Shown here piece by piece: positions 11,540 through 22,657 of a stretch of 64,000 bases of DNA. Source of the DNA: Nymphaea colorata (lineage: Eukaryota > Streptophyta > Magnoliopsida > Nymphaeales > Nymphaeaceae); assembly GCF_008831285.2 (NCBI RefSeq), contig NC_045150.1:15499362-15563361 (forward strand). The letters are read 5' to 3'. Under the pieces are notes generated by a model, which saw nothing but the letters and a program-made list of their open reading frames with translations, was not told the DNA's origin and ran no database searches. Both the position numbers and the translations under genes were made by a program. Positions within the stretch are counted from its first letter, which is position 1. Each line of letters starts with the position of its first letter.

Positions 11540-11800
11540 AACTCTTCAATTGCCAGAGAGGTTTCCGTCATGGTGATGTTATCACCTTGCTTGTTCATAG
11601 TGGTTATTAAGATGTTAATCAAAAAGCTGAAAAAAGAAAGGGTCATAAATCTAATCTCTATCCCAAGACTACGGGAATAGGGTGCTATGTCCCTTCCACT
11701 TCCAATAGTAGTGTCCACATACGTCACTCATAAAGTGTTTATCACCTTACTTTACTTGGGATTGGAAGTGAACAAATTCCGTTGGACGCGTCGAGAAGAG
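11540..11800 (+). mobile_element. LINE reverse-transcriptase fragment, copy A
   Basis: Two plus-strand frames joined by a +1 shift read RGFRHGDV and then MLSPCLFIVVIKMLIKKLKK, the RT block 'RG.RQGDPLSP.LF...ME.L...L' of plant LINEs. A later piece, LYLGLEVNKFRW, resembles the downstream L.G..V..FP..YLG block. The reading frame is broken several times and the palm YADD motif is missing. A close copy lies at 37140-37450 at the same position relative to a TNL unit, so the insertion predates the tandem duplication. Confidence 0.5.
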
Positions 11801-11979
11801 AAGAGAAAGTCAAGTGCAAACTTATCAGTTGGAAGGCTAAATGCCTGTCATATACCGCCGGCCAAATAAGCAAGACGCCTCTTGCTATAATCAGCCTATC
11901 AGGCCCTGATGAAGAGTACTATAATACAGAAAATGAATTGAAAAAAATAAGGCATAGAAGATTGATTGAAGAAAACGCA

Positions 11980-12850
11980 TGATGCATAGAGCAAATTGAA
12001 GGCAGCACCTCAAATGCCATTGCTTTTCCCTTAAAATCGAAACCCTAAACTGTGTTTCCCCTTTCCAAAAAAAAAAGGAACAACTGGATGCCCTCTAAGT
12101 TGTCTCCCTGTTGCTTGCTCCACGACACAATTATCTTCTCTCTCACTCGCTTCTCGTTCTCTCTCTGTTCTTCATTGGTTTCTTACAAGAAGGTAGGAGG
12201 TGGCAGTAGGGATGAAAAACCCTTTTCGAAGGGAATAACAAAACCGACCGACCTTTAAATGATTTTTTTTCAAAAACAATGCCTAGTCCACCATTTTTAA
12301 AGAGTTTCTCTCTCTTGTCATTAAAATTTTTCTATATCACATAGTGCTCCGTTTGAAGGATAGTTTAAATCATCAATGTTTACAAGTCCTATTACATTAG
12401 AGATTTAAATCACTGATATTTGGTACGGTTAAAACCCATTAGTTATAATTAATATAAGTATTAGGAAATATTGATATGTTTCTTATAGTTTTATGTTGTT
12501 TTGTTATTTATCCTTTATTTTTTTTGTTTTAGATAGATATATTGTATACTTTCTATGATTCAATCTGTTTTAAATTTTCTAATTTTAACAACTAAGATAT
12601 ATAGTTAAGTTATTAATTTAATAGCAAATAAAAAGTTTTTTTCAATACATAACAATATTTAATACAAATATTGTTTAAAACTTTTTCCTTAAAGAGGTTT
12701 ACACAAGCCAATATAAGTCGATGCGTATCAGGTGACCGATCCACGCTTCAGGTCCGATATTTATTTTATAAATATTAAAAATATTTATTGGATACTACAT
12801 GAAAAATAAGGCTGAATATTGTCCTTAATTTACACCCACCCCCATCAACA
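11980..12850. repeat. TNL downstream module, copy 1
   Basis: Sequence 3' of TNL-1 that recurs 3' of TNL-2 (37600-38530), TNL-3 (48180-49100) and, shortened, TNL-4 (56545-56850). Anchor phrases are aaattgaaggcagcacctc, cacatagtgctccgtttgaa and ggtttacacaagcc. It contains a CT-rich stretch with a possible donor (aag/gtagga) but no protein I can name. It is the best marker for the borders of the duplicated units. Confidence 0.85.
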
Positions 12851-12905
12851 GTAAACCAGTCAAAGGTTGCCACCGATATATAACCAAAAGCAAACCGCAT
12901 GGATC

Positions 12906-13570
12906 TCACGGTCGCGGCCTCTTGCGCAATTCGATACGAAAATGGGTACCTTGAAAGTCGCTTTCCGCTTCGAACGTGACGTCGATCCTCCGGTATCCCT
13001 TTTCATCTCTTTGGGGTGAATAAGAGGTATTAATTTCACCACCCGAAAAAGGGTCAAAGGCCCCCCATTCTCTCTGTATTTGGGATTCTGAGTTGTGTCG
13101 GTGTCAGCGATAACAACGGTGCACCCTTCAACTTGAATATCGCGCCCTATCACTTTATGACACAGAAACATAATGCCCTTCCCACCTCTTACCATGACTC
13201 CTTTCCCTTTATCATCCTCCAACTTCCGAGGGATGAAAGCTCCACTACCGAAGATCCGTATAATCTCTTTTGGTTCAGTCATTGCCTCATCACATTCTGC
13301 CTGTTTAAAGATTATCCAAGAATTATCATGCCCCTCGGCCTTAACCTGGGTTACTCTATAAGACCGTGGCACGCGGCCCTCAACAAGAACAGTAGTGTAA
13401 GTGTTGCCTCCGCGAGGCACACTGGGGAGAGAAAAAGATACCGTCACCGACCATGACCATGTCCATACCGACCATGTCCATGTCCATAGTCCGTGTGGAG
13501 ATTTGGAGCAGAAAGAATCAATCGGCCGTCCAAGAACGATGAGATATTCACAATGTTCGAATTTGGCCTC
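12906..13570 (-). pseudogene. TNL-1 last exon: post-LRR (C-JID-like) domain
   Basis: It begins EAKFEHCEYL, then a G.PI..F..KSP segment and VTVSFSLP, which fits the start of the C-terminal jelly-roll (C-JID) domain that follows the LRR in many TNLs and helps contact effectors. Between them is a Trp-rich tract, HGLWTWTWSVWTWSWS, made by a repeated catgg/acc hexamer. Further on come RVPRSYRVTQVKAEGHDNSW, GAFIPRKLEDDKGKGVMV and KVIGRDIQVEGCTV. A one-base deletion in a G run near 13061-13068 shifts the frame after YRENGG. In the older frame the exon would end FRIEL... at a stop at 12906-12908. The family assignment rests on position and a few motifs. Confidence 0.65.
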
Positions 13571-14240
13571 CTGGTACATGCACATTTAAAATAAGATTCG
13601 ATATAGACTATATACATGCACATTTAATACATATATGTTCTTAATTTGATATGAGCACATATACACTTTAATCAGTCAAGGTACATGTACAGAATCGAAG
13701 CGAAGCGACCAACAAAGCAGTTTAAGCGGTTGGGCGTAAAGATGAAAACTCTTGTTTAGGACAATAAATATAGCGGTCGAGCTCTTACATGGTTTATAGG
13801 GGCCAGACAAGCTGATAAGATGGTCGCCAATCTTGGCTTAACTAACAGGTATGTAAAGGCAAAATAGGATAAGGTTACCACAGGGTATTGGGTACCCAGC
13901 CCCGGCAGAAAAAAGTGTACCAGGCCGGCCCGATGCCCAGGCTTAGACACCCTAATGTTGTTAAGAAGCTGGCAGGTCACGCCCCTAATTATGGGCCACT
14001 CGCCCCAATAATTTTGGGTTCTGTTTACATGGATTGAGTTAGATTCAACTTATTTAGAAAATAAAAAATAAAAACTTTAGCCCATAAACCAACTCCATGC
14101 TCCGCTTTGCAAGGTATTAATAAGACGACCCCATGGAAAAAGATTTTTACTTTTTACTCTACTTTATTCTGATCGATAAAACAGAATGGAGGCCTCAAGA
14201 AGTATATGAAAATGATACTGACATAGTGTAAAGAAGTTAC

Positions 14241-15136
14241 CTTCATCATGTCATTCATGTCCCTTAGTGCATCACAGCCGTCGAGTTGCAGGGACTCTAG
14301 GCATCTCAGTTTGCTAAGGCCAGCAACATCCATCAGCTGGAAGCATCCGCTCAGATGTAAATGTCGCAGGGCTTGCAAATTTGAAATGTCTGGGATGGTC
14401 TTCAAATCGCAAAGGATGGCTTCCAACTCCTGTAGGTTTGTCAACAGGCGAACAGACTCCGGAAGTCTTTGCATATACGACTGACCTAATTGGAGCACCT
14501 TTAAAGACGTCAACCTGCCAATCTCTTCTGGTAGTTCCTGTAGTGACCAACACCAGCTCAGGACGAGCTTCTCCAAAGAACTTAGGCAACATATGCTATC
14601 AGGTATTTTCTTTAGAGAACGACAGTCTCCCAAGTTCTCAGGCACACCAAGCTTTGGAGATCGCCGATCGATTCGTGCACTCGACCAAAGTTGGTGCACC
14701 CTTCAAAGACCAATTTGGTTGCAATTGGAATCAGCCTAAAATCGGGGGTGCTCTTGAGGTTCTTGCAATTCTTGAGAATAAGCACTTTCAATTGGCTGAA
14801 CGTCCGCGAGTAGTTCGCTTCCTGGGGGTGGAAGTAACGAAAAGGCCACATGCTAGTCACACTTGGACCCAGAAACTCCTCTATGATGCTCTCTGTCAAG
14901 TCGAGCACTACAATGCTCATAACATCAAAGTCGGTCGGCAATGATTTCAATGGACACTGCCACCACCTCAGGAACTGCAACGATTTGGGTAGATCCATAT
15001 ACAAGCCCACCATCCTGACAAAGCTTGTATCAAGTATTCTCAGGTTCTCCATGTTTCTAAAAGGCATCGTTTTCAAAGGTGGAATGTGCTGCCAGTCGTG
15101 ACGGTGGAAAATAATGGCTTCAACCTTCTTTGTTCC
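14241..15136 (-). pseudogene. TNL-1 LRR exon (frameshifted)
   Basis: It starts GTKKVEAI, the usual start of the TNL exon after NB-ARC, then NMENLRILDTSFVRMVG, LRWWQCPLKSLPTDF and VVLDLTESIIEEFLG. Leucine-rich repeats of the form LKVLILKNCKNL, LVFEGCTNF, SLEKLVLSWCWSLQELPEEI, SLKVLQLG and LRHLHLSGCFQLMDV follow. A net 2-base insertion near 14633-14640 (compare 60000-60020 in TNL-4) moves the frame, so the first half ends ...RTWETVVL-stop and the second half continues in another frame from GDCRSLKKIPDSI. The LRR presents the ligand-recognition surface. The exon ends at a good GT donor. Confidence 0.9.
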
Positions 15137-15826
15137 CTAGGATAGGAAAGATCACCAGAAAGAAAGAAGAAAAATGAAACGTCGAGCACTGCAAGTGATG
15201 TCGTATGATTTCTGCTAAAGCTTTCAGCCAAAAGAAGACAGAATTTAGATTTAGAACTTTATGCAAACTATCATAAGAAATAGGAGATCAGCTATCAGAG
15301 TCTACAATTTTTCAGCTCCACATGGTTATGCTCAAAAAAATGTAAAATTAGAAGTTGGAGGTTTGAGCCTTCCAGTATCAAGTTTTGAGAGGATAACTTA
15401 TGGAAAGTTAAGACAACATGATTATAAGGTTGAGAAGGATGTGAAAGAAGCTGAACACCCCCACACCCTTTTTGTCCTACCCTCCAGGGGTTGCTGCAAT
15501 GTTTGAATTGTGTTGATGTGGAATAGCAACCACACAGACAATGAACTAATCAGTTATGACGTGCATGCTTGCCAATCTAGATAGTTCAATCAGCTATACT
15601 ATGCTCCTTAAAACAGAATAACAAAATTTTGGCCAAACGCTAAATAAAGCAATCAACTAAGTTAATAGTAGGCTAGTAGTAGCCAGAGTCCGCCATCATG
15701 TCAAGTTGGCACTGCTGATCACTAAGTTCCATTTGTCCAGCATACGTGCGACTTCCAAGCACGAGCATTAGTCATAAAGAAACCAAAAGAAGAGAAAATG
15801 AAGAACGTGTAGAAGCTCGTACTTAC
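15137..15826 (-). other. TNL-1 intron between NB-ARC and LRR exons
   Basis: Bounded by GTAAGT at 15826-15821 and ..CTAG at 15138-15137. Much of it recurs in TNL-4 (60509-61190; phrase gaagttggaggtttgagcc) and a shorter form lies in TNL-2 (41448-41663). No coding content. Confidence 0.75.
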
Positions 15827-17009
15827 CTTTCTTCATTGTAGCATTTGCGATGTTTCGTTATTTTCCCAAAACCTGGTTGCTACCGGCTCCTGCTGGACAA
15901 TATGTCTTCCCATGTCTCGCATTTGATCATGCATTTCGAATGAGCCATGCTCATCATTTATGCTGATTAGAAATTTACGCTGCAACTCTGCAATTGCATC
16001 AGTTGGGTAAAGTCTGGAACCTTCCCACATGAGCATTGCATATTCTTTCTTTCCTTTCCTCTCTTCCCATCTCTCCAACTCCCCTGGGTAAGCTTCCTCC
16101 CAATCCTCCCAACCAGTAAGAAAACATGCTATGTCCAAGAATATGCGTTGCTTTTTAGTATCAAGGTTGTCATAGCTTATTTTTAACCTAACACGGACTT
16201 CTTCATTTTGATCCTGTTTCAATTGCACCAGCTTCGACTCCCATCCTTTAACGGATTTAATGTCAGAGAAGAGGCTGCCAAATACTTGGAGGCAGAGAGG
16301 TATCCCACCAGCAATTGACACAACTTCCTCCGACAATTCTCTCCAATCTGATTTTGGCTCGGGTTTTTTAAACGCATGCTGACTGAAAAGTTTAAGCGAT
16401 TGGGCAGTATCCAATTCCGGAACCCTATAGATGACCTTCTGCTGTTCCTTAAAGATGCTTTCATCTCTAGAAGTGACAATGATTATGCTTTCGCCACTGA
16501 ACCAACCTGACTGGCTGCCGACCAGTGCATGGAGCTGGTCTTTATGATCAACATCGTCGAGAACTACAAGCACTTTCTTGTTTCCAATTCGTTTTTTGAT
16601 CATGGTGATGGTGTCATCCTTGTTGTTTATTGGTATTTCTAATCTAAGGACATCATGAAGCAGCTGCTTCTGCAAGCCAACGATTCCATTGTACTGCTTT
16701 GATGCTTCGCGTACATTTGCAAGGAAGCTGCAGTTCTCGAAGCTGGAACAGTTCTCGAAAGGGGGACAGTTCTCACGGACATTGTGCTGCTTTAATAATC
16801 TGTTGTAGACTGCTTTGGCAAGAGTTGTCTTCCCGATGCCGCCTATCCCACATATCGCAACCATTCTGACGTTCCTATCCAACAGTTCGATCATCACCTC
16901 ATTTACGCGAAAATCAAGATCTATGGGATATTTGCAGATGGACCGGCATTTAAGGTTCATTTCCAGCATAATCCTTTTCAAAATGCGCTTTTTAGGTTCT
17001 GTTTCGTCC
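15827..17009 (-). pseudogene. TNL-1 NB-ARC exon, complete motifs, one terminal nonsense codon
   Basis: The frame is open from the acceptor at 17009 to codon 15835. It encodes the ATP/ADP switch module of a TNL: P-loop GIGGIGKTTLAKAVYN, RNBS-A around FLANVREASK, kinase-2 VLVVLDDVDH (the final D/H is typical of TIR-type), RNBS-B IIIVTSRDES, RNBS-C around SLKLFSQHAF, GLPL as GGIPLCLQVFGS, RNBS-D around IFLDIACFLTG and MHD as FEMHDQMRDMG. Four codons before the donor, MLQ is followed by TGA (15833-15835), where TNL-2 and TNL-4 have CGA (Arg). This CpG-type transition would end translation before the LRR. A short repeat NCPPFENCSSFENCSF lies between the P-loop and RNBS-A. Confidence 0.95.
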
Positions 17010-17336
17010 CTACAATGAATTAATAAGCCACCAATAATTAGTGAAAGAAAGCTTCATCCATACAAGTTCCATTTCTCTCTCTCTCTCTATATATATATAT
17101 ATAGATAGAAAGATTATTTCCAGCTTTATTACAATCCACAAGGAACCAAATCAGAATTAATATCACAAGTAGAGACAGTAGGTGCAAAAGTGAGAGAGGT
17201 GGCGATGTACGAAGCTCATTGTCGTTTACACAGCATCAGAAAATTTCAAAAGGAAATGGAACGCTAGTCTAAACACTAGAGTAAGAAAGGAGGGAGAGGG
17301 GGTAGAGATCAGAGAGAAAAGTGACTAAGAGCATAC
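17010..17336 (-). other. TNL-1 intron between TIR and NB-ARC exons
   Basis: A short intron with a GT donor next to 17337 and the acceptor cattgtag ending at 17010. It holds a (CT)n(TA)n microsatellite at about 17078-17103. TNL-0 and TNL-4 have longer versions of this intron. Confidence 0.7.
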
Positions 17337-17515
17337 CCATTTGCATCCTTTAGGTTGAACCCCGATACCTTTCCAACTCACGCAAAGCATTCTTTCAGTC
17401 GCTCACCTCTTCCTTTAGCTCCTTATTTTTTTCCAGCATCTAGAACACTGGCAGAAATGGACCTTTCTGATTCCCAACATCGGAAGGTTCGACACCGAAG
17501 AATACAGGAATGATA
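17337..17515 (-). pseudogene. TNL-1 TIR exon, 3' piece (after Copia-1)
   Basis: Minus-strand continuation of the TIR exon after the retrotransposon: a piece resembling VFFGVEPSDVGNQKGPF, then a decayed stretch, then VGKVSGFNLKDANG before the GT donor. It lines up with 6189-6370 of TNL-0. It begins at the left target duplication (17511-17515, tgata). Substitutions and a stop in place of the EELK...DW segment show further decay. Confidence 0.85.
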
Positions 17516-17984
17516 TGTAAGATCATTTGGTGGGCCGACATATGTCTATGAGGAATTTCAGACATTATGATTGTCTTAAGGTAAATATCCGCTTAAGTGA
17601 TTGCATTTTTGAATATTACGCCATTTTAGATGATATGGGGTAATTTTGAAATATATAGATACCTGTACGCAATTACGGACTCTTTGATGGGTTGAATCTA
17701 TAATTGCCCTTAATATAAAATGGTAGTGGTCCCTGGGGTCGTGCGATGGTTGCTTGAAACGTTGGTCTCTAGGGTTGTCTCTTCCCCATCTGAGAGAGAC
17801 CTCACGTGCGCCGCAAAGACCCTGAAAGATCTTACCGCGATCTACCGTCCAGTTCCTCAGATGGATTCAGGTACGCTTCCGCTTCAGTTTAAGATTTTGT
17901 TTTTTCAATGATTTAGCAAGAACATGATCCTATTTAGGGTATATACGTTTGGTTTTGTATATGCATGAGGGAGAAATCCCAACA
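17516..17984 (+). repeat. Copia-1 5' LTR
   Basis: Starts TGTAAGATCATTTGG and ends CCCAACA. It is followed two bases later by the primer-binding site. Confidence 0.95.
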
Positions 17985-17986
17985 AT

Positions 17987-17998
17987 TGGTATCAGAGC
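17987..17998 (+). other. Copia-1 primer-binding site
   Basis: TGGTATCAGAGC, complementary to the 3' end of plant initiator methionine tRNA, the usual Copia first-strand primer. Confidence 0.92.
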
Positions 17999-18099
17999 CC
18001 ATGTTCATTGTTGAATCGTTGATTCTTTGGGTGATTTTTGTGTGTCTCCCTGTTCGAATGTTCCCCATTTGGTTCTTCAGCTGCAAATTTTTCAAAAAA

Positions 18100-19660
18100 A
18101 AAAGGGTTTTGGCGTGGGCGAGCAATGGAAGCGGTCGGGCTTCCGTTGCAGCCGCCTGAGGAAGCAGAGGGTATGGCGTAAGGGACGGCTGGTTTTAGGT
18201 GGGCGACTATCACCAGAAGGCGAAAGACAGCTTCCAGCCGTCCTGGCACGACCCACCAGCGGCCACCACGCTGTTGGGTGGCCTGCCGGTGAACCCCTTT
18301 TCGTCTGTCGCAGCCATTGAAGAAAAAGAAGAACAGGGAAAGGGGACGGCAGGAAAGGCGACGGCAGGGAGGGGTGACGGTGGTCGAAGGGCGACCGCCG
18401 GCGACCGGCTGTCGCCGGACGAGCCCCTGAGACCCGCCGGTGCTCACCCAACGTGAAAGGAGGGCTGCTGGTGGCTTTCCCGCTGCTGTCGCTGCCATTT
18501 TCAACCTCACACAAAAGGGGAAAGGGGCAGATTGTAAAAGAAGGGAAACCGACCAGAATCTGCCGGTTTTCGGCGGGCAATGACCGGCCATCACGGCGGG
18601 CGATGGCCGGCCGTCTTGGCGGCACCCACCGGCGACCACCCACGCAGTTGGGTGGCCTGTCGGAAGATCACCACAACATGCCTTCCGTTCAGCAGGCGAG
18701 CGGTGGACACGACGCCTACGACCACTCGCGCGGTCGAGCGGGCGGGTAAGTGGGTTTCGAAACCGATACGGTCTATTTTTTGACCGGTTCGTCCAATTTT
18801 TGGGCCGGTTCAGCCCTATTTAGGCCCTTGTGGGTGCTTTTGTTGTGGTTTAAGAACGATACGGACCATTTTAAGGCCGATTCAGTGGTTTTTGACCCAC
18901 TTAAGCACGATTATGTACCGGTTCATGCAATTTTGGACTCTTTTGTGCCCATTTCATTGAATCATCTTGTTTTTGGATTCAATGTAAGGCAATTTTGTAT
19001 GTGTCACATCATTGAATTATTTGGTTTTAGATTTAAGCTTTGGCAAACTTGTATGCAATTTTAATTTATGTATCATGTTTTGCATGTTATTAAAATTGTG
19101 AGTGTACTTTGGATGAATGTTTGGACCATGAATTTGATCTTTGGCCATGTCTGTTGTTCGCAATTAGTTGGTTTGTACTTTATGTCGCCAAAGTGACCTC
19201 TGTTGTACGAATTTGTCTGTTTCAAACATCAGATGATAGTATACTTAAACCATGCGTGTAATGATCAACCCAAAGGAGGATTGTTGCTTGGTTAGGTTTA
19301 AGTATACAGGGCATTGAATATGTGATAATTTTTAGGTTTCCATGTGAATAGCGAGTCAATCCAAAGATAGGCTCGTTGTTTGACAGAGTTAATTATCTAT
19401 ATTCATTGTTGACCAAGGATACCACTTGCAGTTAGTATTTCAATCCAAAGATTGGATATTACCGTTGCACCGGTACCTTGTGATGAGATTTAGGCCATTG
19501 TATTCAAATTCATTTATATTTGTTATTTCATCTTTGTACATGTTTTGATTGCGAGCATGTTTGATATTTTTGTTCTTTGTATAGTGAGTTCTGCTTTCAT
19601 GATTTTTGCAAATTTGAGTACTATTCCTGAGTTAAATGATTCGATTTTTTAAGCAAGAAA
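18100..19660 (+). other. Copia-1 leader and lost gag region
   Basis: 18110-18740 is GC-rich and full of cggcgacc/ggcggg phrases that open long but meaningless frames on both strands. 18750-19660 is AT-richer and carries no recognisable gag core, so most of gag is decayed or deleted. Confidence 0.55.
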
Positions 19661-20330
19661 AGAAAGACTGTTAAGGAAGTTGCAATTGACCAATCATCCG
19701 TTAAGAAACAGAAGAAGCATAAGGAAGGCCTATTAGGCTGCTTCTTTTGCAAGGCTTAAGGTCATATGAAGGAGGATTGTACTGAGTATCATGCATGGCG
19801 TGAAATGAAGGGTACACTTCTCACTTTGGTTTGTTCTGAGGTTAATTTAACTTCAGTACCCAGAAACACTTGGTGGGTAGATTCAGGTGCTACTACTCAC
19901 ATAAGTGTCTCTATGCAAGGTTGCCTAAATTATCAAACGCCAAATGATGTTGAAAGATTCATCTATGTGGGCGATGGCAAGAAGGCGAAAGTTGAAGCCA
20001 TAGCAGATTTTTGGTTATTGTTAAAGACTGGTTGTTATTTGAATTCGACAGAAACTTATGTGGTACCGTCTTTTAGACGGAATTTGGTTTCTATTTTCTC
20101 ATTGGACAAATTTGGTTATTATTGTTCATTTGGAGGAAGTAAATTTAAGTTGTTTCTGCACTCAAATTTGATTGTCACTGGTTCTTTGTCTAGCAGCGAT
20201 AACCTCTATTTGCTTGATACAATTGCTTCATATCGTGAAACCTTGCATGTTACATCCAGTGGTACTGAAAGGAAATTAGCCATTGAGAATTCTGCTATGT
20301 TGTGGCATAGGTGCTTATGATATATCTCTG
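19660..20330 (+). pseudogene. Copia-1 gag tail, protease and pre-integrase remnant
   Basis: A lysine-rich stretch is followed by a CCHC zinc knuckle, CFFCKA-stop-GHMKEDC, with TAA at 19757-19759 inside the knuckle. Then comes the aspartic protease motif WWVDSGATTHIS (about 19870-19905) and the Copia strand VPSFRRNLVSIFSLDKFGY. The piece ends at SAMLWHRCL, the start of the pre-integrase domain (LWH.RLGH), where a TGA interrupts. These parts normally process Gag-Pol inside virus-like particles. The integrase catalytic core that should follow is missing. Confidence 0.85.
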
Positions 20331-20479
20331 AAAAGAGAATAAAAGGCTTATGTCGAAAGGAATTCTTGAGTCTCTTAATTTTGTAGGCTTTAGTGTTTGC
20401 ATTGAATGTATAAAGGGAAAATGAACAAACATTAAGGGGTTATAAGTTTTATAATCCAACCAGTAAGTCTTTCTTTGAA

Positions 20480-22263
20480 ATGGGAAATACCCATTTCTTT
20501 TCGGATATTGAGTTTGGGGGAGGTGATTTGGTTAAACATATTGTCTTTGAAGAGAGACGTGAGTCTACTCATACAGATGTTGTAAGCAATAGTCAGGTCT
20601 TTGTTTCTGCCATTGTTCGATCAACATATTCAGAAGAAGATAATGATGTCGATCTCCTGACTGGAGAACAAACTCAACAACCTCAAGAAAATGAAGTAGA
20701 GGTGCCATTGAGGAAATTCACTAGAGAGAGGAGAAATACAATTTCAAATGATTTTGTCTATCTCCAAGAACATGATCTTTATATGGGCTTAATGGAGGAT
20801 GATTCTATTAACTTCCAGCAAGCAATAAAGAGTTCCAAATCTCATAAGGGGATAGATGCCATGAATGAGGAAATAAAGTCCATGATGGACAATGACGTAT
20901 GAGATATTGTTCCCTTGCCTGAAGGTGTGAAACCCATTGGTTATAAATAGATATTTAAAACCAAGAGGGATTCATTAGGAAACATCGAAAGGTATATGAC
21001 AAGTCTTGTTACAAAGGGCTTTACTCAAAAGGAAGGCATCGATTATACATAGACTTTCTCTTCAGTTTCTTTGAAAGACTCTTTCAGGATATAATGGCAC
21101 TTGTAGCTCATTTTGACTTGGAGCTGCATTAGGCATTTCTAAATGTAGACATTGATGAAACAACATATATAGTGCAACTAGAAAACTTTGTTTCAGGGGA
21201 TGCAAAAAAAATAGATTGCAAACTCAAGAAATCCATCTATGGGGTAAAACATGCTTCCCGTCAGTGGTATTACAAAATTTCATCAAGTTATAGTTTCATT
21301 TGGCTTTGAGACTAATATGGTTGATGAATATGTATATCATAAGTTCAGTGGGGGTAAATTTATCTTTTTGGTTTTATATGTCGATGATATATTGCTGGCA
21401 AGTAATGATGTGGGCATATTGCATGAAACTAAGAAATTTTGTCTACAAAGTTTGACATGAAGGGTCTTGGTTGTGCATCTTTTGTATTGGGGATCCAAAT
21501 ATTTCGAGATCGTTATCGGGGTATCCTTGGATTATCACAAAAAGCCTACATTGATAAGGTGCTTCAGCGATATGGCATGAAGGATTGTAAACCAGGAGAT
21601 ATTTCAGTTACTAAATGAGACAAGTTTAGTCTCAAACAGTCCCTAAAAGTGAAATCAAATCTAAGGAAATGGAAATGATTCCCTATTCATCTGTGTGAAA
21701 AGCCTTATGTATGCTCAGGTTTGTACTCGTCTGGATATTGCATTTATCGTTAGAATGTTAGGCAGATACTTAGGTGATCCTGGTATGGATCATTGGGAAG
21801 CAGCCAAAAGAGTTTTGAGGTACTTACAAAGAACAAAAGATTTTATGCTCACATACAAGAAGTCAGACTAGTTGGAGATCATTGAGTATTCAGATTCTGA
21901 CTTTGCTGGGTACCAGGACAGTAGCATAGCATGTTACGAGGCATCCAATCATGCTTTGTGGTTACGAAATTTTGTACAGGGCTGCACATTATAAATGGTG
22001 TAAAAAGACCACTAAGGTTATTGTGTGACAATAATTCAGCAATCATGTATTTTAATAACAGCCATAGTTTGACAAAGTCGAAGCACATCGACATTAAGTT
22101 TTTGGCCGTTAAAGAGATGATACAGAATGGTCAGGTGTCTTTAGAGCATATTGATACAGACTCTATGATTACGGATCCGCTTACCAAAGGTTTAACACCT
22201 AAAGTCTTTCACGAACATGTTGTTCGTATGAAGGTGTTATCCTTGGATGATGTGCTGGTTTAG
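20480..22263 (+). pseudogene. Copia-1 reverse transcriptase and RNase H remnant
   Basis: The frame from 20480 holds the tail of integrase and the RT lead-in (LRKFTRERR, FQQAIKSS, AMNEEIKSMMDNDVW). The RT palm follows in broken frames: KGFTQKEGIDY, then FIFLVLYVDDILLASND with the catalytic YVDD at about 21379-21390. RNase H is seen at about 21931-22263: RLLCDNNSAIMYFNNS, KHIDIKFLAVKEMI and DPLTKGLTPKVF, which is the normal pol C terminus. At least six stops or shifts interrupt it. Confidence 0.9.
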
Positions 22264-22644
22264 TGGGAGTTTGTATTTTGTTTGCTCTTATGTATGGACA
22301 CATATTCAGTTTTCTGTAGAATAAAGTTTAAGGTTCTTTAGTTCCATTCTCTGTTTATGTTTTGATCTGTATATTGTTTTAAAGTTGGACCAGTTGAGAA
22401 TAGACATGTTGTAATCACATTACATGTAATTCTCATGCTATACATCCATATCAGATCTATGTCATTGGTTGTGTTAACATTTGTGATCATCGAAGGTTTA
22501 GCTAATTTTAATATAGCGAAAGCCGCTTTGGTTCTGTGTTGATATGATCATGGACAAGATTGGTGACAATGACGTTTAATAAGATAGCAGTTATGAGCTC
22601 CTAAGGTTTTGTGGAATGTTTGAATGTATAAAGACATATTTGGC

Positions 22645-22657
22645 CCAAGTGGGAGAT
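22645..22657 (+). other. Copia-1 polypurine tract
   Basis: AAGTGGGAGA lies directly before the 3' LTR. It is the plus-strand DNA primer of Copia elements. Confidence 0.85.

Noticed and set aside
13133-13589. Plus-strand frames opposite the post-LRR exon
   Set aside because: The minus strand has splice sites and is conserved in four loci; the plus frames are not conserved between copies.
14248-15101. Plus-strand frames up to 187 codons opposite the LRR exon
   Set aside because: Antisense shadows of an LRR-coding exon.
17992-18783. Overlapping long frames on both strands in GC-rich DNA
   Set aside because: They lie in the Copia-1 leader between the primer site and the lost gag. Low complexity and mutual overlap on both strands point to composition, not coding.
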